A stretch of 64,000 bases of DNA from a candidate division SR1 bacterium (GTDB taxonomy: Bacteria > Patescibacteriota > JACMRA01). The notes under the pieces are model-generated. The model was not told the origin of the DNA, ran no database searches, and worked only from the letters and a program-made list of their open reading frames with translations. Shown here in pieces: positions 42,756-54,140 of the stretch; the stretch's first letter is position 1, and each line of letters opens with the position of its first letter. The position numbers and the translations under genes were made by a program. The stretch lies in contig JACMQI010000014.1 of assembly GCA_014377045.1 (NCBI GenBank), positions 1 to 64,000 on the forward strand, written 5' to 3'.

Positions 42756-44087
42756 ATGACTAATAACAACTCTTTTAAAGAATCAAAATTTAGAAAAATA
42801 AGGCATTCAAGTAAAATAATTTTATATTTTGTTATATTATTATGTTTTCTACTATGTGGTATTTTTGCTTTTGTAATTGTAAATAAAGATAATAATCTTA
42901 GTAAATGGATTGTGGATAACTCTATACTAAAAAATTATATAAAACTTAATAATAAAGTAAATAACGATAATGAAAACAAACTATCGGCTAATAGCTTTTT
43001 TTCTTTAAACGATGAAAAAGATAAATACCGTTTCGCAACTATGGATAAATCACTTTCTTCTGTGGATTTAGTTGAAAAAGAAATACCATCAGTAGTTTCC
43101 ATAAATGTTACAAGTGAAGGTAACAAATCTTTTAGTCAGGAGCAAATTGCCGGAACAGGATATTTTGTAGATAAAAGTGGACTTATAGTCACTAATAAAC
43201 ATGTAATTTCCACCGAATGCAATCCTAAAAAGAAAGTTAAAGTAACAGCAGTTACTTATGATCAAAAGGTTTACGAATTACAATTGCTAAGTATCGATCC
43301 AGTCGAGGATATGGCTATTTTGAAAGTTATTAAACCAGATAAAGAGTTTTCGCCTGTTCAGTTTACAAATTCAAATAATTTGAAATTAGGAACAGAAGTT
43401 ATGGCAATAGGGAATGCACTGGGTGAATTACAAAATACCGTTACTAAAGGAATAATATCAGGGTTAAACAGAAACCTTAATCAGCCAATACAAGACGAGT
43501 GTACTGGTAAGGAAATTTTACCAGATAATCTTATTCAAACTGATGCAGCAATTAACAAAGGCAACTCAGGAGGCCCCTTGTTTGATAATACTGGACTTTT
43601 AATTGGTATGAATACTTATGGTACGGGTGGTGAAAATATTGGGCTAGCAATACCGAGTAATCGAATAATTAGCGGCTTAAATAGCTTCCAAACTAATGGA
43701 AAAATAATTAGACCTAAATTAGGAGTTTCTACTCAATCAATTTCAGCTGTGATTAAAGAAAATAATCCTTGGTTGCCTATTGATTATGGTGAGTTTATTT
43801 ATGCAAATGGAGCAAATCCTATAACTGCTGATTCCGCTGCAGATAAAGTAGGTCTTAAAGAAGGAGATATTATTTTAGAAGTTAACTCCACTAAACTTGT
43901 AAAATCAAGTAGTATATCATCTCCTTTAAAATCAATATTGCTAGGATTTGATGCAAATACAGAAATTGAATTAACAATTTTAAGAACTACCAAAATACAA
44001 ACTGAGTTTAAGTACGGTAATCCAGAAAAGATCAAAGTAAAACTTGGAGGTCAAAGTATAGATTTATCGACTCTTATCCTAAAGTAG
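42756..44087 (+). CDS. htrA: HtrA/DegP-like serine protease
   Basis: 443 residues. Membrane helix at ~21-42, then a trypsin-like domain with His149 (VTNKHVIS), Asp185 (DPVEDMAILKV) and Ser271 (NKGNSGGPLFD), and one C-terminal PDZ domain (~325-430, VGLKEGDIILEVNS). It is an envelope-stress protease anchored by an uncleaved N-terminal helix and facing outward. Length is normal for Gram-positive-type HtrA. It shares a palindromic promoter region with the divergent aminotransferase gene. Confidence 0.94.
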   Translation: MTNNNSFKESKFRKIRHSSKIILYFVILLCFLLCGIFAFVIVNKDNNLSKWIVDNSILKNYIKLNNKVNNDNENKLSANSFFSLNDEKDKYRFATMDKSLSSVDLVEKEIPSVVSINVTSEGNKSFSQEQIAGTGYFVDKSGLIVTNKHVISTECNPKKKVKVTAVTYDQKVYELQLLSIDPVEDMAILKVIKPDKEFSPVQFTNSNNLKLGTEVMAIGNALGELQNTVTKGIISGLNRNLNQPIQDECTGKEILPDNLIQTDAAINKGNSGGPLFDNTGLLIGMNTYGTGGENIGLAIPSNRIISGLNSFQTNGKIIRPKLGVSTQSISAVIKENNPWLPIDYGEFIYANGANPITADSAADKVGLKEGDIILEVNSTKLVKSSSISSPLKSILLGFDANTEIELTILRTTKIQTEFKYGNPEKIKVKLGGQSIDLSTLILK

Positions 44088-44090
44088 TCA

Positions 44091-45017
44091 TCATATCTTC
44101 TTTATTATTCTAAGTGTGGCACTTCTACTTCTTATATTATTTTGAATTTCTAAATCACTAGGAGTAATAGGTTTTTTCGTTATAATTTCGAAAAATTGTT
44201 CTGTGTTTCCAAAATCGTCAACAATGTCTTTCTTACTTGCATTTCTCATAAATTTAGTCACTATTTTATCTTCAAGACTATTAAAACATGTAACCATTAG
44301 CATTCCTGATGGTTTTAACTTATCAAGAGAAGTGACTAAAAAATTTTCTAAACTATCGAATTCGTTATTTACCCACACTCTTAATGCTTGCCAAACTCGT
44401 GACAAAATAGCGTTTCTTTTATGCATAAATTTTTTTGGTATAGAGGCTTCTATACTTTTTACAATTTCAGAAACATAAATAACTTGATTATTAGCACTTA
44501 TGAAAGCAAATAAATTTTTTCCTATTCTACTACTAAAGGTTTCTCCTGAGTACTGGAAAATTACTTTGGATAATTCTCGATCGGTTTTTAACAGTCTAAT
44601 TTTTTGATAAGCTGGTAAATCATCATCGGTATTATACCTCAAGTCTAGCACTTCATCGCCTTTTAAATAACTAAATCCCCTATTGCTAAAATCTAACTGA
44701 TTACTAGAGTATCCAAGATCAGCGACAATAATGTCAAAAAAAGATGAATTAAAAAATGAAATATAATCTTCAAAATTGCTTTTAACGAGTTGTAGTTTGT
44801 TACTTTTAGAATTATTTGATATATAATAATCTATTGCATTTTGATCTAAATCACATGCATAAATATGTACGTCTGTCTTAGATTTTAGGAAATAGTCACT
44901 ATAACCTCCTCCCCCAAAAGTGCCGTCGAAAATATTTGAACCATCACTTATTAAAGACTCATACTTGGAAATAGCTTCAAGTAAAACGGGTTTATGATTG
45001 TTAAAGGCAATATTCAT
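44091..45017 (-). CDS. rsmH: 16S rRNA (cytosine-1402-N4)-methyltransferase
   Basis: 308 residues. HKPVLLEAI, the SAM loop FDGTFGGGGYSDYFL, YACDLDQNAIDY, VADLGYSSNQLDFSNRGFSY and LDLRYN are RsmH signatures. It methylates C1402 in the decoding centre. The usual mraZ-ftsL neighbours are missing; tRNA-Arg lies just upstream in the same direction, probably in the same transcript. The stop is TGA (44093-44091), one of two TGA stops here, followed two codons later by TAG. Confidence 0.95.
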   Translation of the reverse strand: MNIAFNNHKPVLLEAISKYESLISDGSNIFDGTFGGGGYSDYFLKSKTDVHIYACDLDQNAIDYYISNNSKSNKLQLVKSNFEDYISFFNSSFFDIIVADLGYSSNQLDFSNRGFSYLKGDEVLDLRYNTDDDLPAYQKIRLLKTDRELSKVIFQYSGETFSSRIGKNLFAFISANNQVIYVSEIVKSIEASIPKKFMHKRNAILSRVWQALRVWVNNEFDSLENFLVTSLDKLKPSGMLMVTCFNSLEDKIVTKFMRNASKKDIVDDFGNTEQFFEIITKKPITPSDLEIQNNIRSRSATLRIIKKI

Positions 45018-45037
45018 TTCATAGTTTTGTTTTTATA

Positions 45038-45114
45038 TGGTGCAACCGGCAGGATTCGAACCTGCGACCTAAGGATTAGAAGTCCTTTGCTCTATCCAAC
45101 TGAGCTACGGTTGC
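45038..45114 (-). tRNA. tRNA-Arg (TCT)
   Basis: 77 bases with encoded CCA. Acceptor GCAACCG pairs CGGTTGC; D arm AGCTCAGTTGGATAGAGC; anticodon loop CTTCTAA with TCT at 45080-45078; T arm GCAGG-TTCGAAT-CCTGC. Promoter TTGACA (45155-45150) lies just upstream with a weak -10. rsmH follows. Confidence 0.97.
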
Positions 45115-45182
45115 AATAATATTGATATAATTGCATTTTTTGTTGATTTTGTCAACTTTAATTTATTTGAACACTCTTAGTT

Positions 45183-46682
45183 TTAAGGTAAAAATTGTAA
45201 TGGATCAGATTGCACACCGTTAACAACAACCTCAAAATGTAAATGAATTCCAGTAGCTTGCCCAGTTTGACCCATTATACCAAGCTGTTGACTTTGGGAC
45301 ACTTGCTGACCCTTAACTACATTAATCTCTCTCATATGAGCATATAAGGTTTTTAAACCATTACCGTGATCTATAACAACAGCTAGACCGTATCCAACGA
45401 CATCATAATAATATGTAGCCACAACAGTTCCAGACGCAGCAGCAACTATTGGTGGAGATGAAAAGTTTGCTATATCGCATGCTTTATGGTAAGATGAAAA
45501 ACATCGTGAAATAGTTCCCTTTGTAGGCCAGATAAAACCTAAATTTGATTTTTGCTGTATAGTATAACTATCTGAATTAGTTATATAATTACTAGAAACT
45601 GCTTGAGATTCTAATATTTCTTTTCTTTTTTGTTCTTCTTCTTGAAGTTTTTTTTCTGAGTCAGCTTTATTTTTAATATTCTCTAAAATTTTATTTATCT
45701 GAGTATAATCTTTAGTTGGAATTAAAACTAAAGTATCTTTTCTAAACTTATTTATTTCTGAGTTATAAATAGCAACGTTTTCATTATAAATGTTATCTTT
45801 TTCTATATTAAATAAGCTTGCCAAGTCATCAAGTGAAATATCAGCGACTGTCTTATATATGTATCCATCTACCCATGGAATAAATATTTTTTGACCCTGA
45901 ATTTTATCCGTATTTAAATTATTGTTATTTATATATAAGGTTTCTTTATTGAGTCCAAAAAATAATGCTATTTTATCAACAGTATCATTTTTTCTAATTT
46001 CATATTCCGTAATAATTTGAACACTTGCTGCATTAGCGCTAACATTTAACAAATTGAATTTTGATTGATTATTGATCGTATTGATTGAATTATTATATTG
46101 TGAATTATTTTTTACAAAATTAGATAAGAAGCTATTAGATTGTAGGTTTGGAATTGAATTTGAACCTGCTGATAATACTATTAAAGATATAAAAATTATA
46201 AACGTTAAATAACTCTTTTTTAATAAGTAATAAAAAGATTTATAAAGACTGAGATCTGCAGACAAAAAAGTTCTAATATCTAGCTTTAAATTTAAATACC
46301 AAAGATCTCTAGTATCAGAGAAAAAGATAGTTTGTAAATATTTTTTTAATGCGCAAGAAAATTTGTTAACAAAAATTGGAATATTTTTAATATGGCCAAT
46401 GAAAAGAAAAACTGTTCTATAGATTGAATACAGAACTGTATTTAGAGTATTTTGTAAAAATGAATAAAGTATCCAAGCAAAGGTCCAAATTATTAACAAG
46501 AATGAATGAAAAATATTTATAGTATTTTCTTTAAACCTAAAAATTACTGGATTATGGATAATTTGATCAGTCTGTTGTATTAGGTATTTTTTGCTATTAT
46601 TAATCAAAACAAAATTAGGAATATAAGATGTCTTATTTTTATTTAAAAATTTACTTTTCGATGATACGAGGTTAAATGTCAT
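45183..46682 (-). CDS. LysM-M23 cell-wall peptidase
   Basis: 499 residues. Hydrophobic segments at ~56-98 and 155-175 lie in an unusually long N-terminal part. Two LysM-like domains (~225-268 and 275-323) bind peptidoglycan, a coiled coil follows (~330-362), then an M23 endopeptidase domain (~382-499) with the zinc ligands His399 and Asp403 in H-x-x-x-D and His482 in H-L-H-F-E. It resembles EnvC/NlpD-type or lysostaphin-type enzymes, acting in wall remodelling. Single gene between tRNA-Arg and recA. Confidence 0.9.
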   Translation of the reverse strand: MTFNLVSSKSKFLNKNKTSYIPNFVLINNSKKYLIQQTDQIIHNPVIFRFKENTINIFHSFLLIIWTFAWILYSFLQNTLNTVLYSIYRTVFLFIGHIKNIPIFVNKFSCALKKYLQTIFFSDTRDLWYLNLKLDIRTFLSADLSLYKSFYYLLKKSYLTFIIFISLIVLSAGSNSIPNLQSNSFLSNFVKNNSQYNNSINTINNQSKFNLLNVSANAASVQIITEYEIRKNDTVDKIALFFGLNKETLYINNNNLNTDKIQGQKIFIPWVDGYIYKTVADISLDDLASLFNIEKDNIYNENVAIYNSEINKFRKDTLVLIPTKDYTQINKILENIKNKADSEKKLQEEEQKRKEILESQAVSSNYITNSDSYTIQQKSNLGFIWPTKGTISRCFSSYHKACDIANFSSPPIVAAASGTVVATYYYDVVGYGLAVVIDHGNGLKTLYAHMREINVVKGQQVSQSQQLGIMGQTGQATGIHLHFEVVVNGVQSDPLQFLP

Positions 46683-46953
46683 ATAATATTAAAAAGGCTC
46701 GCGTAATTATTTATTATAATAATTAAATTTAGCCAATTTTAAAGCTTCGTTATATAGGTATAAATAAACTAAATTAAAATTTATGTCAAATTTATTTCTA
46801 TTTATTGGGATAATCAATAGCGTTAATACATATTTAATTTAAAAGATGCAATAAACTATATTAATTATTATTAATAAGTATATATACTAAGTGCTTAAAG
46901 ATGATATGTATCTTTAATAAAATTTAAAAATATATAAATTTTAAAGTAGTGCG
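46683..46953. other. AT-rich intergenic stretch
   Basis: About 270 bases downstream of recA and upstream of the LysM-M23 gene. Only short open frames (under 20 codons) and no clear promoter or hairpin could be found. Confidence 0.6.
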
Positions 46954-46978
46954 GTAATTAAGCAATATGCTTAATTAC
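46954..46978. repeat. Perfect 11-bp inverted repeat across the recA stop codon
   Basis: GTAATTAAGCA (46954-46964), 3-base loop, TGCTTAATTAC (46968-46978). The recA TAA (46973-46971) lies in the stem. No T run follows, so it is a doubtful terminator and may protect the mRNA end. Confidence 0.55.
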
Positions 46979-48122
46979 TACCATCTCGTTCATCTTCTTC
47001 TTTAATATTATTATCAGTTAAATTTTCTATGTTGCTACTTGCACTGTTATAATTTTCTATTTCTATCTTTCCCTCTTTTAACCTCTTTTTAAAAACCTCT
47101 AAGATTTCCTTTTTAGCTTGCTCCATATCAGGTTTATGGTCGTATAAATATTTTTTAGCATTTTCTCTTCCAACACCAAGCTTAATTGGCTCTTTATCCT
47201 TTAAATTAAGAGTATATGTATTCCCTGTTTTTACTACTACATCATAACTCGATCCAATATCAATTATTTCTCCTGCTAATGAAAAAACACCTGGTTCGTT
47301 AAACATCATATCAAATTCAACAATTTTGAAAGGAGCTGCCATTTTATTTTTTACAACTTTTACTTTTACCCTTGTTCCAACATCTTCTATGCCGTTTTTT
47401 AACGTACCTGTCTTACGAATATCAAATCTTTGAGATGCAAAAAACTTTAATGCTTGACCTCCTGTAGTAGTTTCAGGGTTTCCAAACATAACTCCTATTT
47501 TAAGACGAATTTGGTTAATAAAAATAACTGTAGTTTTAGATTTAGATATCGCTCCAGTTAACTTCCTTAAAGCTTGAGACATTAATCTAGCCTGTACACC
47601 CATTTGTGCATCACCCATACTTCCTTCAATTTCAGATTTTGGAACAAGGGCAGCCACAGAATCAACAACTATGACATCAAAAGCATTGGACCTAACCAAA
47701 GTATCTACTATTTCTAATGCCTCTTCGCCATTACTTGGTTGTGACACGTAAAGATCGCTCAAATTTACACCTATTTTAGATGCCCACTCTGAATCTAGTG
47801 CATGTTCAGCATCAATAAAAGCAGCTATTCCTCCTTTTTTCTGTGCTTGAGAAACTGCAGATAATGCCAGAGAAGTTTTACCGCTTGATTCAGGTCCATA
47901 TATTTCTATAATCCTTCCTTCAGGGAAACCTCCAATACCTGTTGCTAAATCTAATCCTAAAGAACCTGTAGATATTACTTCTATATCATCTAGGGCAACT
48001 TCATTCATTTTCATAATTGAGCCTTGACCAAAGGTGCTTTTTATTTGACCTATTATTAGGTCAACCATTTTTCTTTTTTCTGTTACCTCAGCTTGGGTTA
48101 TGGAAGATGCTTTTTTAGTCAT
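46971..48122 (-). CDS. recA: Recombinase RecA
   Basis: 383 residues. Walker A GPESSGKT at 76-83; [36 protein letters not shown] and [21 protein letters not shown] are diagnostic (DNA-binding loops L1/L2). The C-terminus is acidic and Asn-rich. It drives strand exchange and SOS-type self-cleavage. No LexA-like box was recognised. The start codon lies 12 bases after the -10 box. Confidence 0.98.
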   Translation of the reverse strand: MTKKASSITQAEVTEKRKMVDLIIGQIKSTFGQGSIMKMNEVALDDIEVISTGSLGLDLATGIGGFPEGRIIEIYGPESSGKTSLALSAVSQAQKKGGIAAFIDAEHALDSEWASKIGVNLSDLYVSQPSNGEEALEIVDTLVRSNAFDVIVVDSVAALVPKSEIEGSMGDAQMGVQARLMSQALRKLTGAISKSKTTVIFINQIRLKIGVMFGNPETTTGGQALKFFASQRFDIRKTGTLKNGIEDVGTRVKVKVVKNKMAAPFKIVEFDMMFNEPGVFSLAGEIIDIGSSYDVVVKTGNTYTLNLKDKEPIKLGVGRENAKKYLYDHKPDMEQAKKEILEVFKKRLKEGKIEIENYNSASSNIENLTDNNIKEEDERDGSN

Positions 48123-48134
48123 ACTATTACGTAA

Positions 48135-48163
48135 CTTATAGATGTATATTTTTATTTTGTCAA
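48135..48163 (-). promoter_or_regulatory. Promoter of recA
   Basis: Minus strand TTGACA (48163-48158), 17 bases, TATAAG (48140-48135). ATG 48122 is 41 bases from the first base of the -35. Confidence 0.88.
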
Positions 48164-48366
48164 ATCTATATTTTAAAATATAAATATAAAAAATAATAGT
48201 AATAAGGGGTGTGCAAAAATTAGATAAGATACTAGTATTCTCATCTCAATAAGTTTTTGTATGTTTATAAAATATGAATAACTACTAGATGAGTATGTTG
48301 ATAGTTACATCAAGCAGTGTTATATCCACACTTTATAAACACTAACTGTTGAAAAGTAAATAACTT

Positions 48367-48395
48367 TTGACAAGTTAATAAAATAATTATAATAT
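48367..48395 (+). promoter_or_regulatory. Promoter of the transglycosylase-like gene and comF
   Basis: TTGACA 48367-48372, 17 bases, TAATAT 48390-48395. A perfect DnaA box TTATCCACA lies at 48433-48441, two bases before the ATG. The 320-base gap between recA and this gene holds only these promoters and this box. Confidence 0.82.
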
Positions 48396-48443
48396 ACATA
48401 CACAAACTATCAACATAAAAGTTAATAACTAATTATCCACATT

Positions 48444-49436
48444 ATGAGAATATTTATAATCACTATCATAGCATTTTTAAGTATTTTCGGTGTGTCGCCA
48501 AGTGTATACGCCTTACCTTCATCGTTTGATAGAGAAATGGTTTTAACAGATCAAGATCTTTATAGCCTCCCTCTTGCATTTAGCTCAGCAGAAAAAATCC
48601 AATCGTATCTTGAATCACAAAATAGCGTACTTGCCTTAACAAAGGTAGATGTTGGATTTGTAGATAATGGTGAAAACGATATTACAAATACAGATGATTT
48701 AATTTTAGCAAGCTCAAACATAAACTTATTGGACAAATATAGTCCAAGAAAACAAGTTCAAGATCAATATGCAAATAAACAGCTAAGGCCAGCAGATATT
48801 ATCTGGAAAATAGCACAAGAGAATTTTGGAAATACTTGTAAACTAGATTACTCAACAGGTATTGTAAGGCCTGATACTTCAATATGTATAGATAATGAAT
48901 ATCGATCTATTAACCCTACTTTTATACTTTCAATGATTCAAAAAGAATCTAGTTTGGTCTACGGATCGTGTGCCAAACCTGATGCAGATTACAATTTAGC
49001 ATGTCAGTATAGTAATCCAAACAATATTAATAAACTTTCTTTTAGGATAGATAGGGCAATGGGATATGGATGTTATGAAATTATTGTAGAGAAAGATAAG
49101 GAAAAATCATGTTATGATGTTAATCTTGACTGGAAGTTTCAAAAAGGTTTTTTTCAACAAGTATATAAGGGTATAAGAATGTTAAGAATAAGAAGCGAGA
49201 TTTGTAATATTAGTAATTTCAATGGCTATAAAACTGGAGATATTAAATTAATAGATGGAATAAATGTGTTATTAAAGAACGGAATTACTTGCGCACTATA
49301 TATTTATACACCACATATTTCATATGATAAAATTAACATTTATAATAATTTAAAGTATTTTGGAGCAGATTATAATCTAATTAAAAATAATGGTTTGACT
49401 CCCGACTACAAACCTGAAAAAATAAAGAAATTTTAA
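48444..49436 (+). CDS. Exported lysozyme/transglycosylase-like protein
   Basis: 330 residues. A signal peptide (~1-23, cut after VYA) leads to a secreted protein. Residues ~150-300 resemble an SLT-type lysozyme-like fold seen in wall-lytic proteins: NPTFILSMIQKESSLVYG (Glu as likely catalytic acid), RAMGYGC, FFQQVYKGIRML and CALYIYTPHISYD. Five or more cysteines may form disulfides. Inferred role: peptidoglycan cleavage outside the cell. It overlaps comF by one base (TAATG). Confidence 0.72.
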   Translation: MRIFIITIIAFLSIFGVSPSVYALPSSFDREMVLTDQDLYSLPLAFSSAEKIQSYLESQNSVLALTKVDVGFVDNGENDITNTDDLILASSNINLLDKYSPRKQVQDQYANKQLRPADIIWKIAQENFGNTCKLDYSTGIVRPDTSICIDNEYRSINPTFILSMIQKESSLVYGSCAKPDADYNLACQYSNPNNINKLSFRIDRAMGYGCYEIIVEKDKEKSCYDVNLDWKFQKGFFQQVYKGIRMLRIRSEICNISNFNGYKTGDIKLIDGINVLLKNGITCALYIYTPHISYDKINIYNNLKYFGADYNLIKNNGLTPDYKPEKIKKF

Positions 49437-50092
49437 TGATTTTTAATAAATATCTCAATCTATTTTTTCCTCTACAAAATTATGATTTTACTAATATCGA
49501 TCGTTATCTTTCTGAAAAAGAAATACTCAACTGCCATTCTAGATTAAAAAAATTGACTATCGAGCAGAGTCGTTATCTCGAATCAATATACGTAATGTCG
49601 AATTATACAAATAAGATAGTGTTTGATCTTATAAAGCGGTCTAAATATAATAATGAATGGAAAATATGTGACGTTTTCGCTTATTCAATATACTATAAAA
49701 TATTTGTAAATGGTGAGATTTTTATACCTGATCCGCAAGTCTTGATACCGGTGCCTGCAGACTTTTCACGATTTATCCAAAGGGGATATAATGTACCAAG
49801 TTGTATATGTAAAGTTTTATCTAAAAAAATAAATATTCCTGTTATAGACATTTTTATCAAGAAAAGAAATACAATTTCGCAAAATAAGTTAGATAAAAAA
49901 TCAAGACTCAATAACTTAAATAATGTATTTAAGATTAATCAAGATATTAAATATAATTTTTCAAATATTGAAATTGTATGGATTGTTGATGATGTTTCTA
50001 CAACAGGTACTACTTTATTGGAATGCGCAAAAACTATCAAAAAGTCTTTTCCTTATTTAAAGATATATGGTATTGTAATATCCAGTAACTAA
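49436..50092 (+). CDS. comF: ComF-family phosphoribosyltransferase-like protein
   Basis: 218 residues. QVLIPVPADFSRFIQRGYNV and the PRPP-binding VWIVDDVSTTGTTL are the ComFC/GntX signature. The N-terminal Cys4 zinc finger of ComFC is absent. ComFC is needed for DNA uptake in competent bacteria. Its start overlaps the stop of the upstream gene, so the two are coupled. Confidence 0.85.
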   Translation: MIFNKYLNLFFPLQNYDFTNIDRYLSEKEILNCHSRLKKLTIEQSRYLESIYVMSNYTNKIVFDLIKRSKYNNEWKICDVFAYSIYYKIFVNGEIFIPDPQVLIPVPADFSRFIQRGYNVPSCICKVLSKKINIPVIDIFIKKRNTISQNKLDKKSRLNNLNNVFKINQDIKYNFSNIEIVWIVDDVSTTGTTLLECAKTIKKSFPYLKIYGIVISSN

Positions 50093-50928
50093 TTTATACA
50101 TATAAATTTTGACTTTCAAGTTATTTTTTATGCAAAATAGAATTTTAACTTTATAACTATTTTTTTAAATAATTAAATTATCTTCAACTTATTATTGGGT
50201 TTATATTGCAGTCTAATCTATCGTATTTTATTAAATATTTATTTGATAAAATCTTAAAGTTTATTATAACTACAGAATAAATAACAATTACTCATATTTA
50301 TCAATGTTTTCGTTTACTATGTAATAAAGAATTTTATTTATTACATATACAATCAGGATCGAATGTGTCAAAAACTAAAAGTAGAATAGCTAAATTTTTT
50401 AATTAAAAGTTATTTTATAAAGTTGAATTTGACATTTTTTATAATATTAATATTTACGATAAGGTAATCGATTATAATTAAATAATTTTTATTATTTAAT
50501 TGATTTTTATAATACTATTTTTTTAATAAAATAAAAAATCTTTAATTGTCATAACTACTAATAAATTTTAAATAATATTTTTTAAAGTCTATAATTTTTT
50601 TTATTATTAGTTGATACACTATATTTAATATCTATTATAAAATTTATCGCTAAGTAAACGTACTTAGCGATAAATTAAAGACCTTTTTGTAATTGTAATA
50701 CGAAATAACATAATGAGAATAAAAATCTCTAATTATCGAAATAAAGTATACTTATTAAATGAGTGTAATATACATTAAAGATATAAATATTTTTAGGGCT
50801 GTATTTGTATAAAAAAAATAGTACAATATGCATATAAGATTTATTAAAGTACATATTATTAACTTTATTTATTTATAGTTATATACACTATAAATAATCT
50901 TTATTTAATAATAAAAAATTATGATATA
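50093..50928. other. Long AT-rich non-coding region
   Basis: About 840 bases of extreme AT content between comF and the 16S 3' processing stem. No gene, tRNA, 23S or 5S rRNA was found; open frames are below 20 codons. The only strong structure is the palindrome at 50641-50676. Confidence 0.8.
50641..50676. repeat. Perfect 16-bp inverted repeat
   Basis: AATTTATCGCTAAGTA (50641-50656), 4-base loop AACG, TACTTAGCGATAAATT (50661-50676). On the plus strand AAAGACCTTTTTG follows. It may stop transcripts from either side or bind a protein. Confidence 0.85.
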
Positions 50929-50959
50929 TTTAAAAGAAAGTAACAAAATCAGAAAACTT
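50929..50959 (-). ncRNA. 16S precursor processing stem, 3' strand
   Basis: This sequence is the inverted copy of 52621-52651 (29 of 31 bases; both differences form G-U pairs in RNA). Base-paired, they enclose the whole 16S rRNA, as RNase III stems do. On the minus strand a T6 run follows soon after, probably ending the transcript. Confidence 0.85.
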
Positions 50960-51104
50960 ACCTATAACACTTAATAGGATTTTTTCAAATATGTTGTGCA
51001 TAACGCAGTCAATCTTAAATAATAGTTTTCAAAACACATGTTTTAACATACATTTTCCTATAAAATAGGTACAAACAAGTAGAAAAAAATTACTGTTTCT
51101 CCTT

Positions 51105-52617
<1,513 letters not shown>

Positions 52618-52620
52618 AAA

Positions 52621-52651
52621 AAGTTTCCTGACTTTGTTACTTTCTTTTAAA
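52621..52651 (-). ncRNA. 16S precursor processing stem, 5' strand
   Basis: Partner of 50929-50959; the pair forms a 31-bp helix starting 4 bases before the mature 16S 5' end. Confidence 0.85.
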
Positions 52652-52717
52652 TATAAATTTCCAGATTTGAAATAGGATCTATTTAAAACAATTAAATGAA
52701 CTAAATACCTGTTGGTA

Positions 52718-52746
52718 ACACTATAATAAAATTTCATTCTTGTCAA
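52718..52746 (-). promoter_or_regulatory. Promoter of the 16S rRNA gene
   Basis: Minus strand TTGACA (52746-52741) with TAGTGT at 17 bases or TATAGT at 15 bases. Leader of about 95 bases to the mature 5' end. No boxA was recognised. Confidence 0.75.
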
Positions 52747-52849
52747 GTATTTTTTACTTAAGAACACTAAATTAAGAAAAATTCGCCAAAAATTGAAATA
52801 TATGATATACTAATCTTGTAAGAAATACAAATATACAAATTTCTAATTT

Positions 52850-54130
52850 ATGTCACAAAATACGTATCCTGATGGATTTCCATTAACACCCCTAGAATCA
52901 ATTGATTTTTCATATACATTTTCTAACGAAGAAAAAAATGAGTGGAGGGAATGGGTGAAAACTGCAACAGCTGAGCAACAACAAGAGTTAGTAGATACTT
53001 TACATTCTATTTGGATTGAAAACCTAAAAGAAGTTGTTCCTAATGGATTTGTTAAAACAGAAAATGTAATAAACGAGGCTGTTACTGAATTAGTAGAACC
53101 AAAGATTAATAACGAAAATAAAGAACTTGTATCGCAAGTACCCTTAAATAATCCAAAATTAGCCTCCTCTGAATTACAAAAACCTATATATTCTGAAAAA
53201 ATAAAACAAGAAGCTCGTCCTATTGTTCCAATGGAACCAATAAAAAAAGAGTTTGTTTTTAATGAAAAATCGAATTTGCAGGGATCGCAGGATACTAAAT
53301 CGAATGAAAAAACTATAACGCAATCTTTACCCCAAGTACAAAGAAATCAACAAAGTAATCAGAATAACAATCGTAGTCAAAATATCACACAACAGACAAA
53401 CAGTCATAAATTGGAACAAAAAGGAGAATTAACTGAAGAAAAAAAAGAAATGAGTTTTTTTGACTTTGCAAGAGTAAGAGAGTCTTCAACTCGAAATCAA
53501 TTAGAAAAGCTTCAAAAAGAATTTATTATTGCTAGACAGAAGAAGTATGAGGTGGAACAAATGTATACTAGTCAAATTTCTAAGCTATCCAATGAATTAG
53601 ACCAGAAACAACAAATTCTATTTGATAAAGTTGTTCAAATAACTCTAGGTTTTGAAAACGTTGCAGATTATTTACAATCAATGACAGAAAAATTATTGAA
53701 GACTAATGAAAGTAATATTATTTTAGAGCAAAAAGTTCGATCACTTGAAATTTTGTTAGATGAAAAAATTAAAAACCTTTCTTATGACAAGGAAAATACT
53801 CAGTATGATATAGATAGACTGTTTAGGGAGAGTAGAGAAGTTAGAGAAAATCTTAGAGGTGAAATACTAGATATTAAAAGAACAAGTTCTGTTAGTACAG
53901 TTGATAGCTTCGGTAGCGACGGGTTGAAAATTAAATTGGATATTTTATCAAATAAACTTGCAATCCTTGAAGGTAATATCCGGAATCAGACTAATCAAAA
54001 CAAACAACAGATACAGACTTCAAAACCTAACACAAAAGAATTATTAAGTGATAAAAAAAATGAAAATGCTAAGGTGGTACCTGAGATAATAAGTCATGAT
54101 GGAGTTTTAGATATCAGTGATATCGTGTAG
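52850..54130 (+). CDS. Unknown coiled-coil protein
   Basis: 426 residues, not recognised. Residues 1-65 look like a small helical domain (FSYTFSNEEKNEWREWVK, Trp-rich). Residues ~70-195 are Gln/Asn/Pro-rich and disordered. Residues ~197-375 form a long coiled coil (FFDFARVRESSTRNQLEKLQ...). The tail is polar. No signal peptide or membrane helix. It may be a scaffold in the cytoplasm. TATACT at 52806-52811 may be its -10 box. Confidence 0.7.
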   Translation: MSQNTYPDGFPLTPLESIDFSYTFSNEEKNEWREWVKTATAEQQQELVDTLHSIWIENLKEVVPNGFVKTENVINEAVTELVEPKINNENKELVSQVPLNNPKLASSELQKPIYSEKIKQEARPIVPMEPIKKEFVFNEKSNLQGSQDTKSNEKTITQSLPQVQRNQQSNQNNNRSQNITQQTNSHKLEQKGELTEEKKEMSFFDFARVRESSTRNQLEKLQKEFIIARQKKYEVEQMYTSQISKLSNELDQKQQILFDKVVQITLGFENVADYLQSMTEKLLKTNESNIILEQKVRSLEILLDEKIKNLSYDKENTQYDIDRLFRESREVRENLRGEILDIKRTSSVSTVDSFGSDGLKIKLDILSNKLAILEGNIRNQTNQNKQQIQTSKPNTKELLSDKKNENAKVVPEIISHDGVLDISDIV

Positions 54131-54140
54131 TATAGGACGC

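Noticed and set aside
42911-42919. Perfect DnaA box (TGTGGATAA) inside htrA
   Set aside because: It is single, in conserved coding frame and without neighbours; probably chance.
50093-51104. 23S/5S rRNA or ITS tRNA downstream of the 16S gene
   Set aside because: No conserved rRNA or tRNA words are present; the stretch is extremely AT-rich and ends with the processing-stem strand.
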